Positions 9,036-18,027 of a DNA stretch of 64,000 bases are shown here, in pieces. The position numbers were made by a program, and so were the translations under genes. Each line of letters opens with the position of its first letter. Position 1 is the stretch's first letter. The stretch is from Brevibacillus reuszeri (GTDB lineage Bacteria > Bacillota > Bacilli > Brevibacillales > Brevibacillaceae): assembly GCF_001187725.1 (NCBI RefSeq), contig NZ_LGIQ01000009.1, positions 1,983,493-2,047,492 on the forward strand. Reading direction: 5' to 3'. The notes below the pieces were generated by a model. That model was not told the origin of the DNA. It made no database searches and saw only the letters and a program-made list of their open reading frames with translations.

Positions 9036-9953
9036 GTGAAAAGGAAATCGTTTTTTCTGGCGATAGTATTGGCGGCGGCTACAGCAGCTGGTGGCGGTGT
9101 GGGAGAATCATCAACCGTTTTTGCAGCACAGGCGAATCAAGCAGTTAAGGACTATCAAAACCATGTGCATAAGGCAGATATCGAATACGCGATGAAAAAT
9201 CAACTGATGTGGCTGTTTCCAGATGGGAATTTTCGTCCGGATCAAACGATTACGCAGGCGGATTTGGTTGTGGGGATTGCTCAGGCAAAAGGGTTAACTC
9301 AAGGCATAGAGGTCAAGAATATCCCTGCAAATCACTGGGCAAAAACGTATTATGAGAAGGCCGCTAAAGAGGATATTCTCTTAAATGTTGCTATCGATCC
9401 GAACAAGGTTTTAACTCGTGAAGACGCAGCATATTTGCTTATAAATGCTTGGGAGAATCTGCGTGGTACCAGAACGGAAAAAGAAATTGAAAGATATAAA
9501 AATCAATCACAAGTACAATTCATTGGGAGTACAGGATTTATGATCAGTAAATCAGGAGAACTGCCAAATGGAACACAAACGGCGAAATTCGATAGTAAAT
9601 CACCAATGACACGAGCAGAAGTATCCTATAGTCTACATAAACTTCATGAGGATACTGTTGGAATTAATGAAGCAGAGATTTTGTTTGGGGAATTTCATAA
9701 GAGTTTAAAACTTTCCAATGGTAAAGTAACAGGGGTTATACCAAAGTCTGAAAAGTATTTCTTGGAAATTGCTTTGTACTTAAATGGTCCAAGAGTAAAA
9801 GATTATAAAGAGACAGGAAGGTTTACAATTGACGTTTCTCAAGCCTATAAAATGGGAGTTCGCGTTGTCTATAAAGGAAAAGCGATTCCGCAGGCATTAT
9901 ATCAATACACTAAATTACCTACAAGCTTAGACTATGAAAACATACGGCGGTGA
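9036..9953 (+). CDS. S-layer homology (SLH) domain surface protein
   Basis: The 305-residue protein starts at GTG 9036 with SD ggaaggtga. A signal peptide is visible, with cleavage after TVFAAQA. Three SLH-like repeats follow. The first, about 45-85, is centred on FPDGNFRPDQTITQADLV. The second, about 95-140, holds NHWAKTYYEKAAKE and LTREDAAYLL. The third, about 170-210, holds SKSPMTRAEVSYSL. SLH triplets bind pyruvylated secondary cell-wall polymer. The C-terminal third (about 215-305) has no recognised domain and its DNA is AT-rich. The gene overlaps or abuts the giant secreted protein gene and probably forms a surface complex with it. Confidence 0.85.
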   Translation: MKRKSFFLAIVLAAATAAGGGVGESSTVFAAQANQAVKDYQNHVHKADIEYAMKNQLMWLFPDGNFRPDQTITQADLVVGIAQAKGLTQGIEVKNIPANHWAKTYYEKAAKEDILLNVAIDPNKVLTREDAAYLLINAWENLRGTRTEKEIERYKNQSQVQFIGSTGFMISKSGELPNGTQTAKFDSKSPMTRAEVSYSLHKLHEDTVGINEAEILFGEFHKSLKLSNGKVTGVIPKSEKYFLEIALYLNGPRVKDYKETGRFTIDVSQAYKMGVRVVYKGKAIPQALYQYTKLPTSLDYENIRR

Positions 9954-9958
9954 CTTTA

Positions 9959-12900
9959 GTGAAAAAAGTCTGTTTAATTCTAATGTCGTGCATCATATTT
10001 TTGACAGGACTTAATGAATTTTTATTATTAAAAAATACAGTTAAAGCTGCTGTAAATAGTCCAGAGCTTTATGATGTTGCACCAGGTTTTTTAGATAAGG
10101 ATAAAAAAGTTATGGACAGCGGTAAGTACAAAATTAATGGGCTAGCAGAAATCGATAAGTACGAACAAATGAATGTCTCTATAGCTGATGTTAAAGTGCA
10201 AGGGACAAAAACGGGTTCTGGTCAGGTATTAAATTATACAAAAAACTCCACAACTTCGGACAACGGATATCCAGTAGTAGATCTCAATGAAGCGCGAGCT
10301 TGGGCATCTATTTTTAATGGTAATCCTTCGTTCATTTCTTACTCTAACGGGTTGAATGAATTTTATGTTCAACATGACAATGGAGAAGATATTTACACAG
10401 GCTACCTCCTCTCCCAAATCGCCGAAATGTCCGGAGGCAGTGGGTTACCGTACACAACCATACCCTACACATCAAGTGAGTATCCGAATCAGCGGTACAA
10501 AGGCGTCGTCAACTTCGAAACATCCCCCCAACCAAAAGGGGGGATCGGAATCGGTAGTAAATCCCAATACAAGGTTGGAGACACCGTACAAGTAAATATG
10601 TGGGCGGAGGACTTTAGTTTCTTTAACAGAGGAATTAAGGTCCTTAATTATTATATTTACAATGTTGATACACAAGTAACAGAGCATAGCTTTTCCAGTG
10701 AAATCAAGAAACACTCTGCCATTACGAATGGTGATTACTCCAAAGGAGGGCCCGGCAATCCTTATCACATCGAAGTATCCGGGCAACAGTACATTTCGAC
10801 CAAGCCCGGAAACTACGAAGCACGCCTCCTAATAACCGATCTACACGATCGAAATAGCCAGAACGCCTCTTCACTGGGCGGAACAGGGGTACCTTATAAG
10901 GTACCCTTTAAAGTTGGCGATGCACCTCCTCCTGATCCAGAAAATCCTGATCCCGGTCCATCATGCACAATTGACAGCTCCAAAACCAAAATGGACATAA
11001 ACGTAGATGGTGACAAGGATGTAAAAGACTACACGGCTGTTTCAAGCGGAAGCAGCATCGCGGTCGAAAAGAATGCTACCATTAGCATTTTTGCAAAAAA
11101 GCAGGGAACGTTCAAAATGGATGGCGTAGAAATGCCTACGTATAAAGGCGATCGAAAAACAGGGGTAAAAAGTGTCGGGTCTTCTGGATCATACAAAGTG
11201 GTCTATACCTCAGACGATGGAACTGAGTGTTGGGAAAAAACCTTTACTGTTATTAACAAAGGCGGCGAAGACAAATGTCCGATCATCACGCTTTCTAACG
11301 CCACCGTTCGCAATGGAGATACGATCGAAATTTTTGCGACAGACAAGCTATACTTCCATGCGAAGTATACGGACAAAGACGGTACAAGTGGACCTGCTCT
11401 TGTTATGTGGGATGTCACTAGACCAAATGGTAGTGTGGTTACGTTGCCAGGCCAGTACGATGACAGAGACAGATGGCGCCCCTACAACTCAGAAAAGCTC
11501 AATCTTCCATGGGGGAATGGTCGAAGTCCAGACGATGTGGTATTTGAAAGAGGAAAGACGTATAAAATCAAGCTGAATTATTCTCAAACCGATTGGGATA
11601 AACGTCCAGAGTGTAATTGGGAAATTACGATTAAAGTCAGAAATGTTGCCTGCGAAATCTCGGATCAGAATGCACTCAAAGCTCAGGTATACGGCAATCC
11701 GCCGAATCCATTTTCACCTGCTGGTGACGAAGTTTATCAGCAGCCTGGGGGCAAGCCATCGACATTGTACTACGACGTGTACTTCAAGTGGTTCACCATG
11801 ATAAACGCAGATAGCTATGATACAAACATGCGCTTTTCGGCCAATGCACCCGGCACATGGTATTTGCTCGAAGGTGATAAGAGGACCGCGTTAACAGGCA
11901 AATTAGCAGCAAACGAACAATTTGATCTCATAATCCCAGCCGACTTGGCAGAGTCTTTTGGTGAAGTCTTGCTAGAGTTTGAATCTGACAAGGGCTGCCT
12001 TGAGCGAATCGCTTTTACTGTGAAGTCAGATCGCAAATGCTACAACATCCTCGTTTCATCAGAAGTCTCGGTTTCCGACCAAAAGTGGTCGAAAGAAATC
12101 AAGCGAGGCGAAACCATAGAGCTTTCAGATGCTGACTATGAAGGCAACTACAGGTTTAGTGTGTTCACATCAGGAGACACGCACTATCTCGTGAATTGGT
12201 TCGATCCAGACGATAAAAAATGGAAGTGGAAACGAAACGGCCAAGACCTTGGTGCTAGTAGGAACGCTCAAAATAAACATCATATTTACTTCCCGACAGA
12301 TACAAATAAACGGTTACTCGAAGGTCTGTACATGGTAGAAGTTTATGACAAAGAAGGATGCTCTGGATTTTTCTTTGTCAAAATTGGAAGCTCTCCGCTT
12401 GAAGGGGAGAATCTCCTCATCATAAAAAGTAGCTTTACGATTACACCGAATAGTCCACAAGAGGCGGGAATAGAAGCTACGATTACGTTTGATGTAAAAA
12501 ATGAAGGTAAACTGAGCCACAATACAAAACTTGCGGTACGCTGGGAAAGCTCAGCAAAAGAAACGGTACTGGATGTCAACGAGTTTAAGCCTGGGGAAAT
12601 TCGCAAGATTACGGTTCCGACTCAGTATCCGCAAAAATCCGAGAATTTCATTGCGAATATTAATCCGTCCAAGAACCTCCCGGATAACGAAACGATTTGG
12701 TCTGATAATCGTGCTCTTTGGCCAGTAAAGGTTGTTGGTGGCGGAGATCCTGAGCTACCGGAGCCGAAGCCTCCCGATCCGCCTGATCCAGAAGGCCCTG
12801 GTGGTGATATGGATGGCGGAGAAATCGGACTGGAAATCTACGATGCTGATAATCGGCAGCTGCAAAAACTGCAGGTCAATGTAGATGGGGTATGGGAAAG

Positions 12901-13972
12901 AGAGCCTGCCCGAATTCGTGTTGTGATTGACCAGACCAAAATCAATGAGGGCTTTCAAAGAGTACAACAGGAGATCAATAAGAGCATTACAGACTACAAA
13001 GCATTGCTGGAGCAATCCGCGAGTGGAGAAAACATCGAAAATGTATCGGTCACAGCGACCCCAGGCTGGATTGCAGATGCAAAAAGCATGGCTGTGTACT
13101 CTCCGGCATCCCTTGATTTACGTGTGAGTGGACCTGGCACTCCGCAGCAGTGGCAGGTGAGCAGTACTTCTACGGGCGGTGACTACTTGTACACTGGAAC
13201 GATTGTGCCGACCCAAACGACCTGGCGGCAAGTCTTGCAATCTGAAAAATATAAAGCAGAGATTAACGGATTTGTTATCACGATGAACTACAGTATTCGC
13301 TTCGATTTGTCCTATGAGATGTGTACAACCGATGAGGAAGAGAATAAGACGTGCAAGCCGAATCAAATTTCGAAAACGATGACAGGTCGCTATACGATCA
13401 CGGTAAAAGGGGGAGAGCGGCCATTCGAAGTATTTGAGCCGAACGCGACTGGCTCGATTCATCACACGGAGGAATGGAAGGAGTACCACTCCAGGGACCG
13501 GTATCCAAACAGCCAGTCCAACGACTTTTACGCCGGAGAGCGAATTTTGGCGCAGATTGAATTACAGCCGCGTCATCGCCATCCTGTCAGCAATCAATAT
13601 CCGGTCATTACGGCTTCACAAGCGTGGATATCGGAAACGGGCCTGAGACAGACCTCGCTGCAATCCTTGCTGTCCTTGCGAGCGATTTCTCCGCAGCTTT
13701 GGAAGGGACCTACCTACTCAGCCTCCAAGCTGGGAACTAGAGAGCAGGGGGTAGATATCCCGCTGATGGGTGACAAGCAGCACGGCTTTAAAAAGGATGC
13801 AAGCTATGCGGTCTACTACCAGGTGCATTTTCGCTTCGATGTGAACAAAGGCTTTCCCTATCTCAATAAAAATGCTGGAAAAGGTCATGAGCTAAGCGAT
13901 TATCATTTACCTTTCCGAATCATTGCAAATGCATGGGAGCGCCAGGGAATACGTAATCATACGACCCAGTAA
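9959..13972 (+). CDS. Large secreted multi-domain protein with Cys-paired repeats and a CARDB-like domain
   Basis: The 1337-residue protein starts at GTG 9959, 5 nt after GGCGGTGA. A GTG at 9950 overlaps the SLH gene's stop but has no SD. An N-terminal signal peptide ends near KAA. An N-terminal region of about 300 residues is followed by a Pro-rich linker (APPPDPENPDPGPS). Four tandem modules of about 90-115 residues follow, each with a Cys near its start and a second Cys before its last strand (336/424, 440/552, 565/680, 694/801). A CARDB/Ig-like domain occupies about 815-925. A second Pro-Asp-rich linker and a C-terminal domain of about 380 residues finish the protein. I do not recognise the whole protein. 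It looks like a cell-surface adhesin or scaffold. Confidence 0.75.
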   Translation: MKKVCLILMSCIIFLTGLNEFLLLKNTVKAAVNSPELYDVAPGFLDKDKKVMDSGKYKINGLAEIDKYEQMNVSIADVKVQGTKTGSGQVLNYTKNSTTSDNGYPVVDLNEARAWASIFNGNPSFISYSNGLNEFYVQHDNGEDIYTGYLLSQIAEMSGGSGLPYTTIPYTSSEYPNQRYKGVVNFETSPQPKGGIGIGSKSQYKVGDTVQVNMWAEDFSFFNRGIKVLNYYIYNVDTQVTEHSFSSEIKKHSAITNGDYSKGGPGNPYHIEVSGQQYISTKPGNYEARLLITDLHDRNSQNASSLGGTGVPYKVPFKVGDAPPPDPENPDPGPSCTIDSSKTKMDINVDGDKDVKDYTAVSSGSSIAVEKNATISIFAKKQGTFKMDGVEMPTYKGDRKTGVKSVGSSGSYKVVYTSDDGTECWEKTFTVINKGGEDKCPIITLSNATVRNGDTIEIFATDKLYFHAKYTDKDGTSGPALVMWDVTRPNGSVVTLPGQYDDRDRWRPYNSEKLNLPWGNGRSPDDVVFERGKTYKIKLNYSQTDWDKRPECNWEITIKVRNVACEISDQNALKAQVYGNPPNPFSPAGDEVYQQPGGKPSTLYYDVYFKWFTMINADSYDTNMRFSANAPGTWYLLEGDKRTALTGKLAANEQFDLIIPADLAESFGEVLLEFESDKGCLERIAFTVKSDRKCYNILVSSEVSVSDQKWSKEIKRGETIELSDADYEGNYRFSVFTSGDTHYLVNWFDPDDKKWKWKRNGQDLGASRNAQNKHHIYFPTDTNKRLLEGLYMVEVYDKEGCSGFFFVKIGSSPLEGENLLIIKSSFTITPNSPQEAGIEATITFDVKNEGKLSHNTKLAVRWESSAKETVLDVNEFKPGEIRKITVPTQYPQKSENFIANINPSKNLPDNETIWSDNRALWPVKVVGGGDPELPEPKPPDPPDPEGPGGDMDGGEIGLEIYDADNRQLQKLQVNVDGVWEREPARIRVVIDQTKINEGFQRVQQEINKSITDYKALLEQSASGENIENVSVTATPGWIADAKSMAVYSPASLDLRVSGPGTPQQWQVSSTSTGGDYLYTGTIVPTQTTWRQVLQSEKYKAEINGFVITMNYSIRFDLSYEMCTTDEEENKTCKPNQISKTMTGRYTITVKGGERPFEVFEPNATGSIHHTEEWKEYHSRDRYPNSQSNDFYAGERILAQIELQPRHRHPVSNQYPVITASQAWISETGLRQTSLQSLLSLRAISPQLWKGPTYSASKLGTREQGVDIPLMGDKQHGFKKDASYAVYYQVHFRFDVNKGFPYLNKNAGKGHELSDYHLPFRIIANAWERQGIRNHTTQ
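10522..10545 (+). repeat. Intragenic inverted repeat with C6/G6 arms
   Basis: ATCCCCCC (10522-10529) and GGGGGGAT (10538-10545) are perfect complements with an 8-nt spacer, inside the coding sequence of the giant secreted protein. No T-run follows, so it is not a standard terminator. Confidence 0.6.
10887..10906 (+). repeat. Perfect 20-bp palindrome inside the giant secreted-protein gene
   Basis: GGGTACCTTATAAGGTACCC is its own reverse complement. It encodes the segment just before the first Pro-rich linker, close to where AT-rich DNA gives way to the more typical composition. Confidence 0.6.
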
Positions 13973-13983
13973 ATATGTTTGCA

Positions 13984-14039
13984 CCCCCTATCTGTCTTTT
14001 CCTACTGTGAAGAGAGTAAGAGGAAGAGGGGGTTTTTTT
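13984..14039 (+). terminator. Terminator or attenuator hairpin overlapping the lipase ribosome-binding site
   Basis: TCTTTTCC (13995-14002) pairs with GGAAGAGG (14022-14029), and TACT with AGTA inside it. CCC of 13984-13988 can extend the stem onto GGG 14030-14032. Seven Ts (14033-14039) follow and directly abut the GTG start at 14040. The 3' arm is the SD itself (GGAAGAGGGGG). The structure therefore both ends transcription of the upstream gene and would hide the downstream SD in read-through RNA. Confidence 0.7.
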
Positions 14040-16832
14040 GTGAGAAACACAGTCAAGCGAGCGTTATTTCTTGTACTTATGCTCGTTCTATGCTGGGGAA
14101 ATTCGGCCCCGTTAGGATGGGCCGAAAAGAGTCATTCGATAGTCGAAGAGGTGTGGGCTTGGGTGGAGAATGGAGAGCTGCGGATACAAGCTGCGCTTGC
14201 CAGCACCCAGCCCAAAATCCTGCTTACAGTGATCCAGGATGATGAGAAAAAATCCCTGACGCTTCGAGAGGAATCACGATTATCGGTAGCTATCAATCCA
14301 TCCAGCACGGGTCCATTGAGCGTACAGTTACGACTGTCCTCCCAGGAGAAGCCAATTGGCGATTGGCAGTTGACTGTACCCGAAACAGTGAACGTAAGTG
14401 ACAAGGGATTGACAATCAGGGAAGAATCCTGGGATAAAAAAGCCGCCAAAAAGGAAGAAGCTATAGAGCTGATTGCAAACGAGAATGCAGATGAAGAGCT
14501 GAACCGAGACACTGATGAAAATGGTGATGGGACAGAGGGCAACGAACAGCAGGGCTCTATACAGGAATGGGCAGATGACTTTTACGATGAGTTCACGGTA
14601 GAGGATAAGTCCAATGAAGCTGCTTTACGGAGCAGAGCTGTCATCTTTGAGTTGGAGCCCAACGATACGTTTGGAAAAGCAGATTGGCTGTTTGACGGGA
14701 AGGATGGCCGAGGCAGGATCGCCAAGAGTGGCGATGTAGATATGTGGAAGATCAAGGCAACCAAAGACGGCATGATGAATGTTTCGCTACGGGAGATTCC
14801 ACACGGACAGGATTACAATCTGTATGTATACAACGCAGAGCAAGAAGAAATGGGCAAGTCGGAAAAATCCGGGAACAGTGATGAGAGTGTAGAAGGTATT
14901 GCGATCGAAAAGAACAAGTGGTACTACGTGAAGGTAAGCGGCAACGGAAATTCGTATCACAAAGACTTTTACTATGTCATACGTGCGGATGTACTGGCTG
15001 ATCAAGAAAATGGCAAGGTAGACGAATATGAACCAAACAACACGATTCAAACCGCGTATGAATTGCCTTCAGATTACAGCGCATCATTGATTGGCAATCT
15101 TCATAGTCGGACAGATGTTGATTTCTATCGCTTTTCATTCAGCTTGGCTTCGACGCTTTTTATCGACCTGAAGGACATGCCTGAGGGGATGGATATCGAT
15201 TTGTACTTGCTGGATGAATCCGGGAAGGAATTAGCCAAGTCGGAAAAGCCAAAAAACGCAAACGAGCAGATCATTTTCAATACAAATCCAGGTACGTACT
15301 TGATTAAGGTGATGGCGAGCAAGCGCTCTGGTTTTACTCCGAATTCGTACAAGCTCACTGCTGTAGCCAAGACCATTCCGGTCATTCTGATTCCGGGAAT
15401 TGGGGGCTCGCGTCTGGAAGCAGAAGAGGGAGGAAAAACTACAGAAATTTGGCTGGGACTGGGAGATAGTCTTGTCGGCATCAATGATCCGAAGCATCGC
15501 CGATTGCTGTCCCTTGAACCAATTCGGCCAAACAGTGTTGATGTAGGGCCGAGAGAACAAGGAGTCACTATTTATCCAGAACGGGCCGATGAAGGGTTTA
15601 GTGCTATTGAATATTTGTCATACTCACCCCTTGATCCAGTACGAAATATGACCGAACAGTACTACAGTATGGTGAAAAAGTTGGAAAAGACGGGATACCG
15701 AAAGCACAGAACGATATTTGCCATGCCGTATGATTGGCGGTATAGCAGTACAAAGAACTCCACCTATTTAAAAGAAAAAATCGATCTGGCTTTGCAAAGG
15801 TCTGGAGCACGTCAGGTTCATTTGGTTGTTCACAGCATGGGGGGATTACTGGTCAGAGAGACGTTATTGTCCAATGTCTCCTATCAGTCCAAGGTCAATC
15901 GAATTGTTTACATGGGGACTCCGTTTCTAGGTTCTCCGAGAGCGTATCAGGCAATCCGCTTTGGTTATAATTTCTCGATCCCATGGATGGCTGAGGATAC
16001 AGGCAGGATCATCTCCGAGTACGCGCCAGCTGTTTATGAGCTGTTGCCCTCCAAAAAGTATTTTGAAACGGTTAGCTTTCTGAAAAAGAATCGAAATGAT
16101 CTGTACACCTATGACGAATTTTTGCAGGATAAAAAAGTTCAACTTGCCTATGCGCCTCTTGTAAAGCAAGGCGGGCTGCTGCATGAGAAATGGGAGAACA
16201 AAACGATCAACGTTCCACAGTATTCCATCATTGGAACAGGTCAACCGACCTTTTTAGGCTATTGGTTCGATGCCTATCACAATGAATGGGCCCCTTATTA
16301 CGACACGGGCTTGGGAGACGGAACGGTACCGTATATTAGCGCCAATTATGCGCAAAAGGACATCAAAAAACGTTACTACGTAGCTGGAGAGCATGCCAAG
16401 CTCCCGACCATCCCTGAAGTGATCGAGCAAGTCACACAGCTGTTAAAGGGAGAGGAAAAGGTGCAGCCTGGCCTCCGAAATGCTGCTACGAGGAAAGCGA
16501 ACTATCTCTATTATGTAATTTCTCAGGAGGATAGGGATTTTCCGAGAATTACTTTTACAAAATCAGGGCGGACGATGACGCTTGATCCAGAGGAAAGGGA
16601 AATATCGGAGGATTTGTCTATCGAGTATCACAACCGTATCGCAGTCATTCGTGTTCTGGATGACGAAGAGATTGAGTTTGCATCGCCTGCACCACAAGTG
16701 GACAAGCCAACTCCGCGCTATTTCATCGACCGTTTTTCGTCCGACGATTCTAAAGCCTATCAAGAAACCGGTAGACGCTATATCTTGGACGAGGCTGGTC
16801 TGACAGAGGTAAGCAATGAGGAAGCGGCGTAA
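14040..16832 (+). CDS. Secreted lipase/acyltransferase-like hydrolase (LCAT-type fold) with two PPC-like domains
   Basis: The 930-residue protein starts at GTG 14040, where the SD GGAAGAGGGGG fits. The 13923 ATG overlaps the previous gene and lacks an SD. After a signal peptide (ending near GWA) come a beta-rich region and an acidic, Asp/Asn-rich linker around 155-180. Two pre-peptidase C-terminal-like domains follow, each opening with an EPN motif (FELEPNDTF and DEYEPNNTI). The alpha/beta hydrolase begins at PVILIPGIGGSRL, with nucleophile elbow HSMGG, a likely acid in GDGTVPY and a likely histidine in AGEHAKL. This matches the lecithin:cholesterol acyltransferase-like family. It may be a lipase or phospholipase. 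Expression may be limited by the hairpin over its start. Confidence 0.82.
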   Translation: MRNTVKRALFLVLMLVLCWGNSAPLGWAEKSHSIVEEVWAWVENGELRIQAALASTQPKILLTVIQDDEKKSLTLREESRLSVAINPSSTGPLSVQLRLSSQEKPIGDWQLTVPETVNVSDKGLTIREESWDKKAAKKEEAIELIANENADEELNRDTDENGDGTEGNEQQGSIQEWADDFYDEFTVEDKSNEAALRSRAVIFELEPNDTFGKADWLFDGKDGRGRIAKSGDVDMWKIKATKDGMMNVSLREIPHGQDYNLYVYNAEQEEMGKSEKSGNSDESVEGIAIEKNKWYYVKVSGNGNSYHKDFYYVIRADVLADQENGKVDEYEPNNTIQTAYELPSDYSASLIGNLHSRTDVDFYRFSFSLASTLFIDLKDMPEGMDIDLYLLDESGKELAKSEKPKNANEQIIFNTNPGTYLIKVMASKRSGFTPNSYKLTAVAKTIPVILIPGIGGSRLEAEEGGKTTEIWLGLGDSLVGINDPKHRRLLSLEPIRPNSVDVGPREQGVTIYPERADEGFSAIEYLSYSPLDPVRNMTEQYYSMVKKLEKTGYRKHRTIFAMPYDWRYSSTKNSTYLKEKIDLALQRSGARQVHLVVHSMGGLLVRETLLSNVSYQSKVNRIVYMGTPFLGSPRAYQAIRFGYNFSIPWMAEDTGRIISEYAPAVYELLPSKKYFETVSFLKKNRNDLYTYDEFLQDKKVQLAYAPLVKQGGLLHEKWENKTINVPQYSIIGTGQPTFLGYWFDAYHNEWAPYYDTGLGDGTVPYISANYAQKDIKKRYYVAGEHAKLPTIPEVIEQVTQLLKGEEKVQPGLRNAATRKANYLYYVISQEDRDFPRITFTKSGRTMTLDPEEREISEDLSIEYHNRIAVIRVLDDEEIEFASPAPQVDKPTPRYFIDRFSSDDSKAYQETGRRYILDEAGLTEVSNEEAA

Positions 16833-16852
16833 CCAAGAGAGGAAAATGAATC

Positions 16853-17179
16853 ATGGATAATCTGTTTGTCTGGCTGTTTTTGGGACCGTTTGTATATTCT
16901 ATCGAGCTTGGTGGACCGATCATCGGGTTATTGGTGGGTGGCTATTTACGGGCGATTTTCGGATTTCGTTTTTGGATGATTCTGGGGGCTACCTTTGCAA
17001 TCAGCTTCCTGTACTACATGATTGTTGTTCCATCGAATACGATGCTTGGTGCTTTACTACTGGTGAAAGCACTAATGGCAATCCACTCGGCTTTGCTTCT
17101 AACCTTTCTCTTATGGATTTTCGATAAAATTTGGAATCGCTATCGGAAAAAAAGTGACCAAGAGCCCACGGAACAATAA
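16853..17179 (+). CDS. Small hypothetical membrane protein
   Basis: The 108-residue protein starts at ATG 16853 behind SD gagagga, 20 bp after the lipase stop. Three hydrophobic helices are visible: about 5-30, 38-60 (GFRFWMILGATFAISFLYYM) and 65-92. A short, highly charged cytoplasmic tail (NRYRKKSDQEPTEQ) ends the protein. I recognise no family. Its position suggests co-transcription with the secreted-protein locus, but a role in export or anchoring is only a guess. Confidence 0.6.
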   Translation: MDNLFVWLFLGPFVYSIELGGPIIGLLVGGYLRAIFGFRFWMILGATFAISFLYYMIVVPSNTMLGALLLVKALMAIHSALLLTFLLWIFDKIWNRYRKKSDQEPTEQ

Positions 17180-17261
17180 CTGGGCACATAGGTAAATTGC
17201 GTCGTTGTAGGATTGCGAGTAGAATATAGAAAGGAGAATTTTTGTCTGGAGGGTGTATAAC

Positions 17262-17759
17262 ATGGATATTTTTGATAATAAAAAAGGCGGTTTTACGATC
17301 ATGAGTGGTAAGACCGATGTACATGGCGGCTTTGGTCAAGGTGTATTGGATCTGAATGCTGTTTCCTCGGTCATTATTGACGGTGATGAGGCTTATATTG
17401 ACATGGGTGCTTTGCATGCAAAAAGTTCAGTAGAAAAAGGCATCAAATGGACGACCAATAAAGAAGAAGTACCGAACGGAAAGCCTTATTGGCTCGTTTG
17501 GGTGACGGTTGACCGGAATGAAGCAGGACCTTATTACGCTGGGGCAACAGCATGCTACATGGAGGTTGATCGCGAAGCGCGTCGAGGCTACAAAATCTTG
17601 GCTGACCATGTGAATCGTATGGATTACTCCATGAAACGTCGCATTATGCTGTCTGATCTGGGCGACAAAGAAAAGGCTGCATTAAAAAAGCTGCTGATCG
17701 AAAACAATGCAACCATGTATGAGAATTCAAGTGAGGAATTAAAGCAAATTTTGTCCTAA
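17262..17759 (+). CDS. ywhD: YwhD family protein
   Basis: The 165-residue protein starts at ATG 17262, 9 nt after GGAGG. The GTG at 17253 is in frame but touches the SD. The sequence (opening MDIFDNKKGGFTIMSG, later WTTNKEEVPNGKPYWLVWVT) is typical of the conserved YwhD proteins of Bacillaceae. In B. subtilis ywhD is adjacent to pbpG (ywhE), speE and speB, and that neighbourhood is preserved here. The function is not established. It marks the point where the conserved backbone resumes after the inserted secreted-protein locus. Confidence 0.85.
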   Translation: MDIFDNKKGGFTIMSGKTDVHGGFGQGVLDLNAVSSVIIDGDEAYIDMGALHAKSSVEKGIKWTTNKEEVPNGKPYWLVWVTVDRNEAGPYYAGATACYMEVDREARRGYKILADHVNRMDYSMKRRIMLSDLGDKEKAALKKLLIENNATMYENSSEELKQILS

Positions 17760-17844
17760 ACTTGGAAATCGTGAACGGTATGTGAACAAATGGTGAAATC
17801 AATTGTTACCAGTATTGAAGTCAGGTAAACTTGATTTCATATCT

Positions 17845-17858
17845 GTGTACATGTACAC
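17845..17858 (+). promoter_or_regulatory. Perfect 14-bp palindrome, possible operator
   Basis: GTGTACATGTACAC is exactly self-complementary. It lies between ywhD and the terminator hairpin, in a stretch otherwise without genes. Confidence 0.3.
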
Positions 17859-17867
17859 TGGGTCAAC

Positions 17868-17901
17868 AAACAGGGAAAGAGCCGTCACTCTTTCCCTGTT
17901 T
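17868..17901 (+). terminator. Perfect 14-bp stem-loop, probable terminator after ywhD
   Basis: AAACAGGGAAAGAG (17868-17881) and CTCTTTCCCTGTTT (17888-17901) are perfect complements with a 6-nt loop. The stem itself ends in TTT but there is no longer T-run. Confidence 0.65.
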
Positions 17902-17920
17902 GCGTTCAACGAGCTCTAAA

Positions 17921-17935
17921 ATGTAAACGGTTACT
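17921..17935 (+). promoter_or_regulatory. cre-like CcpA site
   Basis: ATGTAAACGGTTACT fits the B. subtilis cre consensus WTGNAANCGNWNNCW at every fixed position. It lies about 32 bp upstream of the -35 element of the 84-residue protein gene. At B. subtilis ackA and pta this arrangement leads to CcpA activation rather than repression. Confidence 0.5.
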
Positions 17936-17966
17936 CAGGCTATTTTTTCAGGTCATGCTTTCTGCG

Positions 17967-17995
17967 TTGTGCGTAAAAACTAATGGGGCTATAAC
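17967..17995 (+). promoter_or_regulatory. Sigma-A promoter for the 84-residue protein gene
   Basis: TTGTGC (17967-17972), a 17-bp spacer and TATAAC (17990-17995) place the start site about 25 nt before the TTG start at 18028. Confidence 0.5.
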
Positions 17996-18027
17996 CAAAC
18001 TGTTTTTGACGGAAGGGGCGGTACCCA

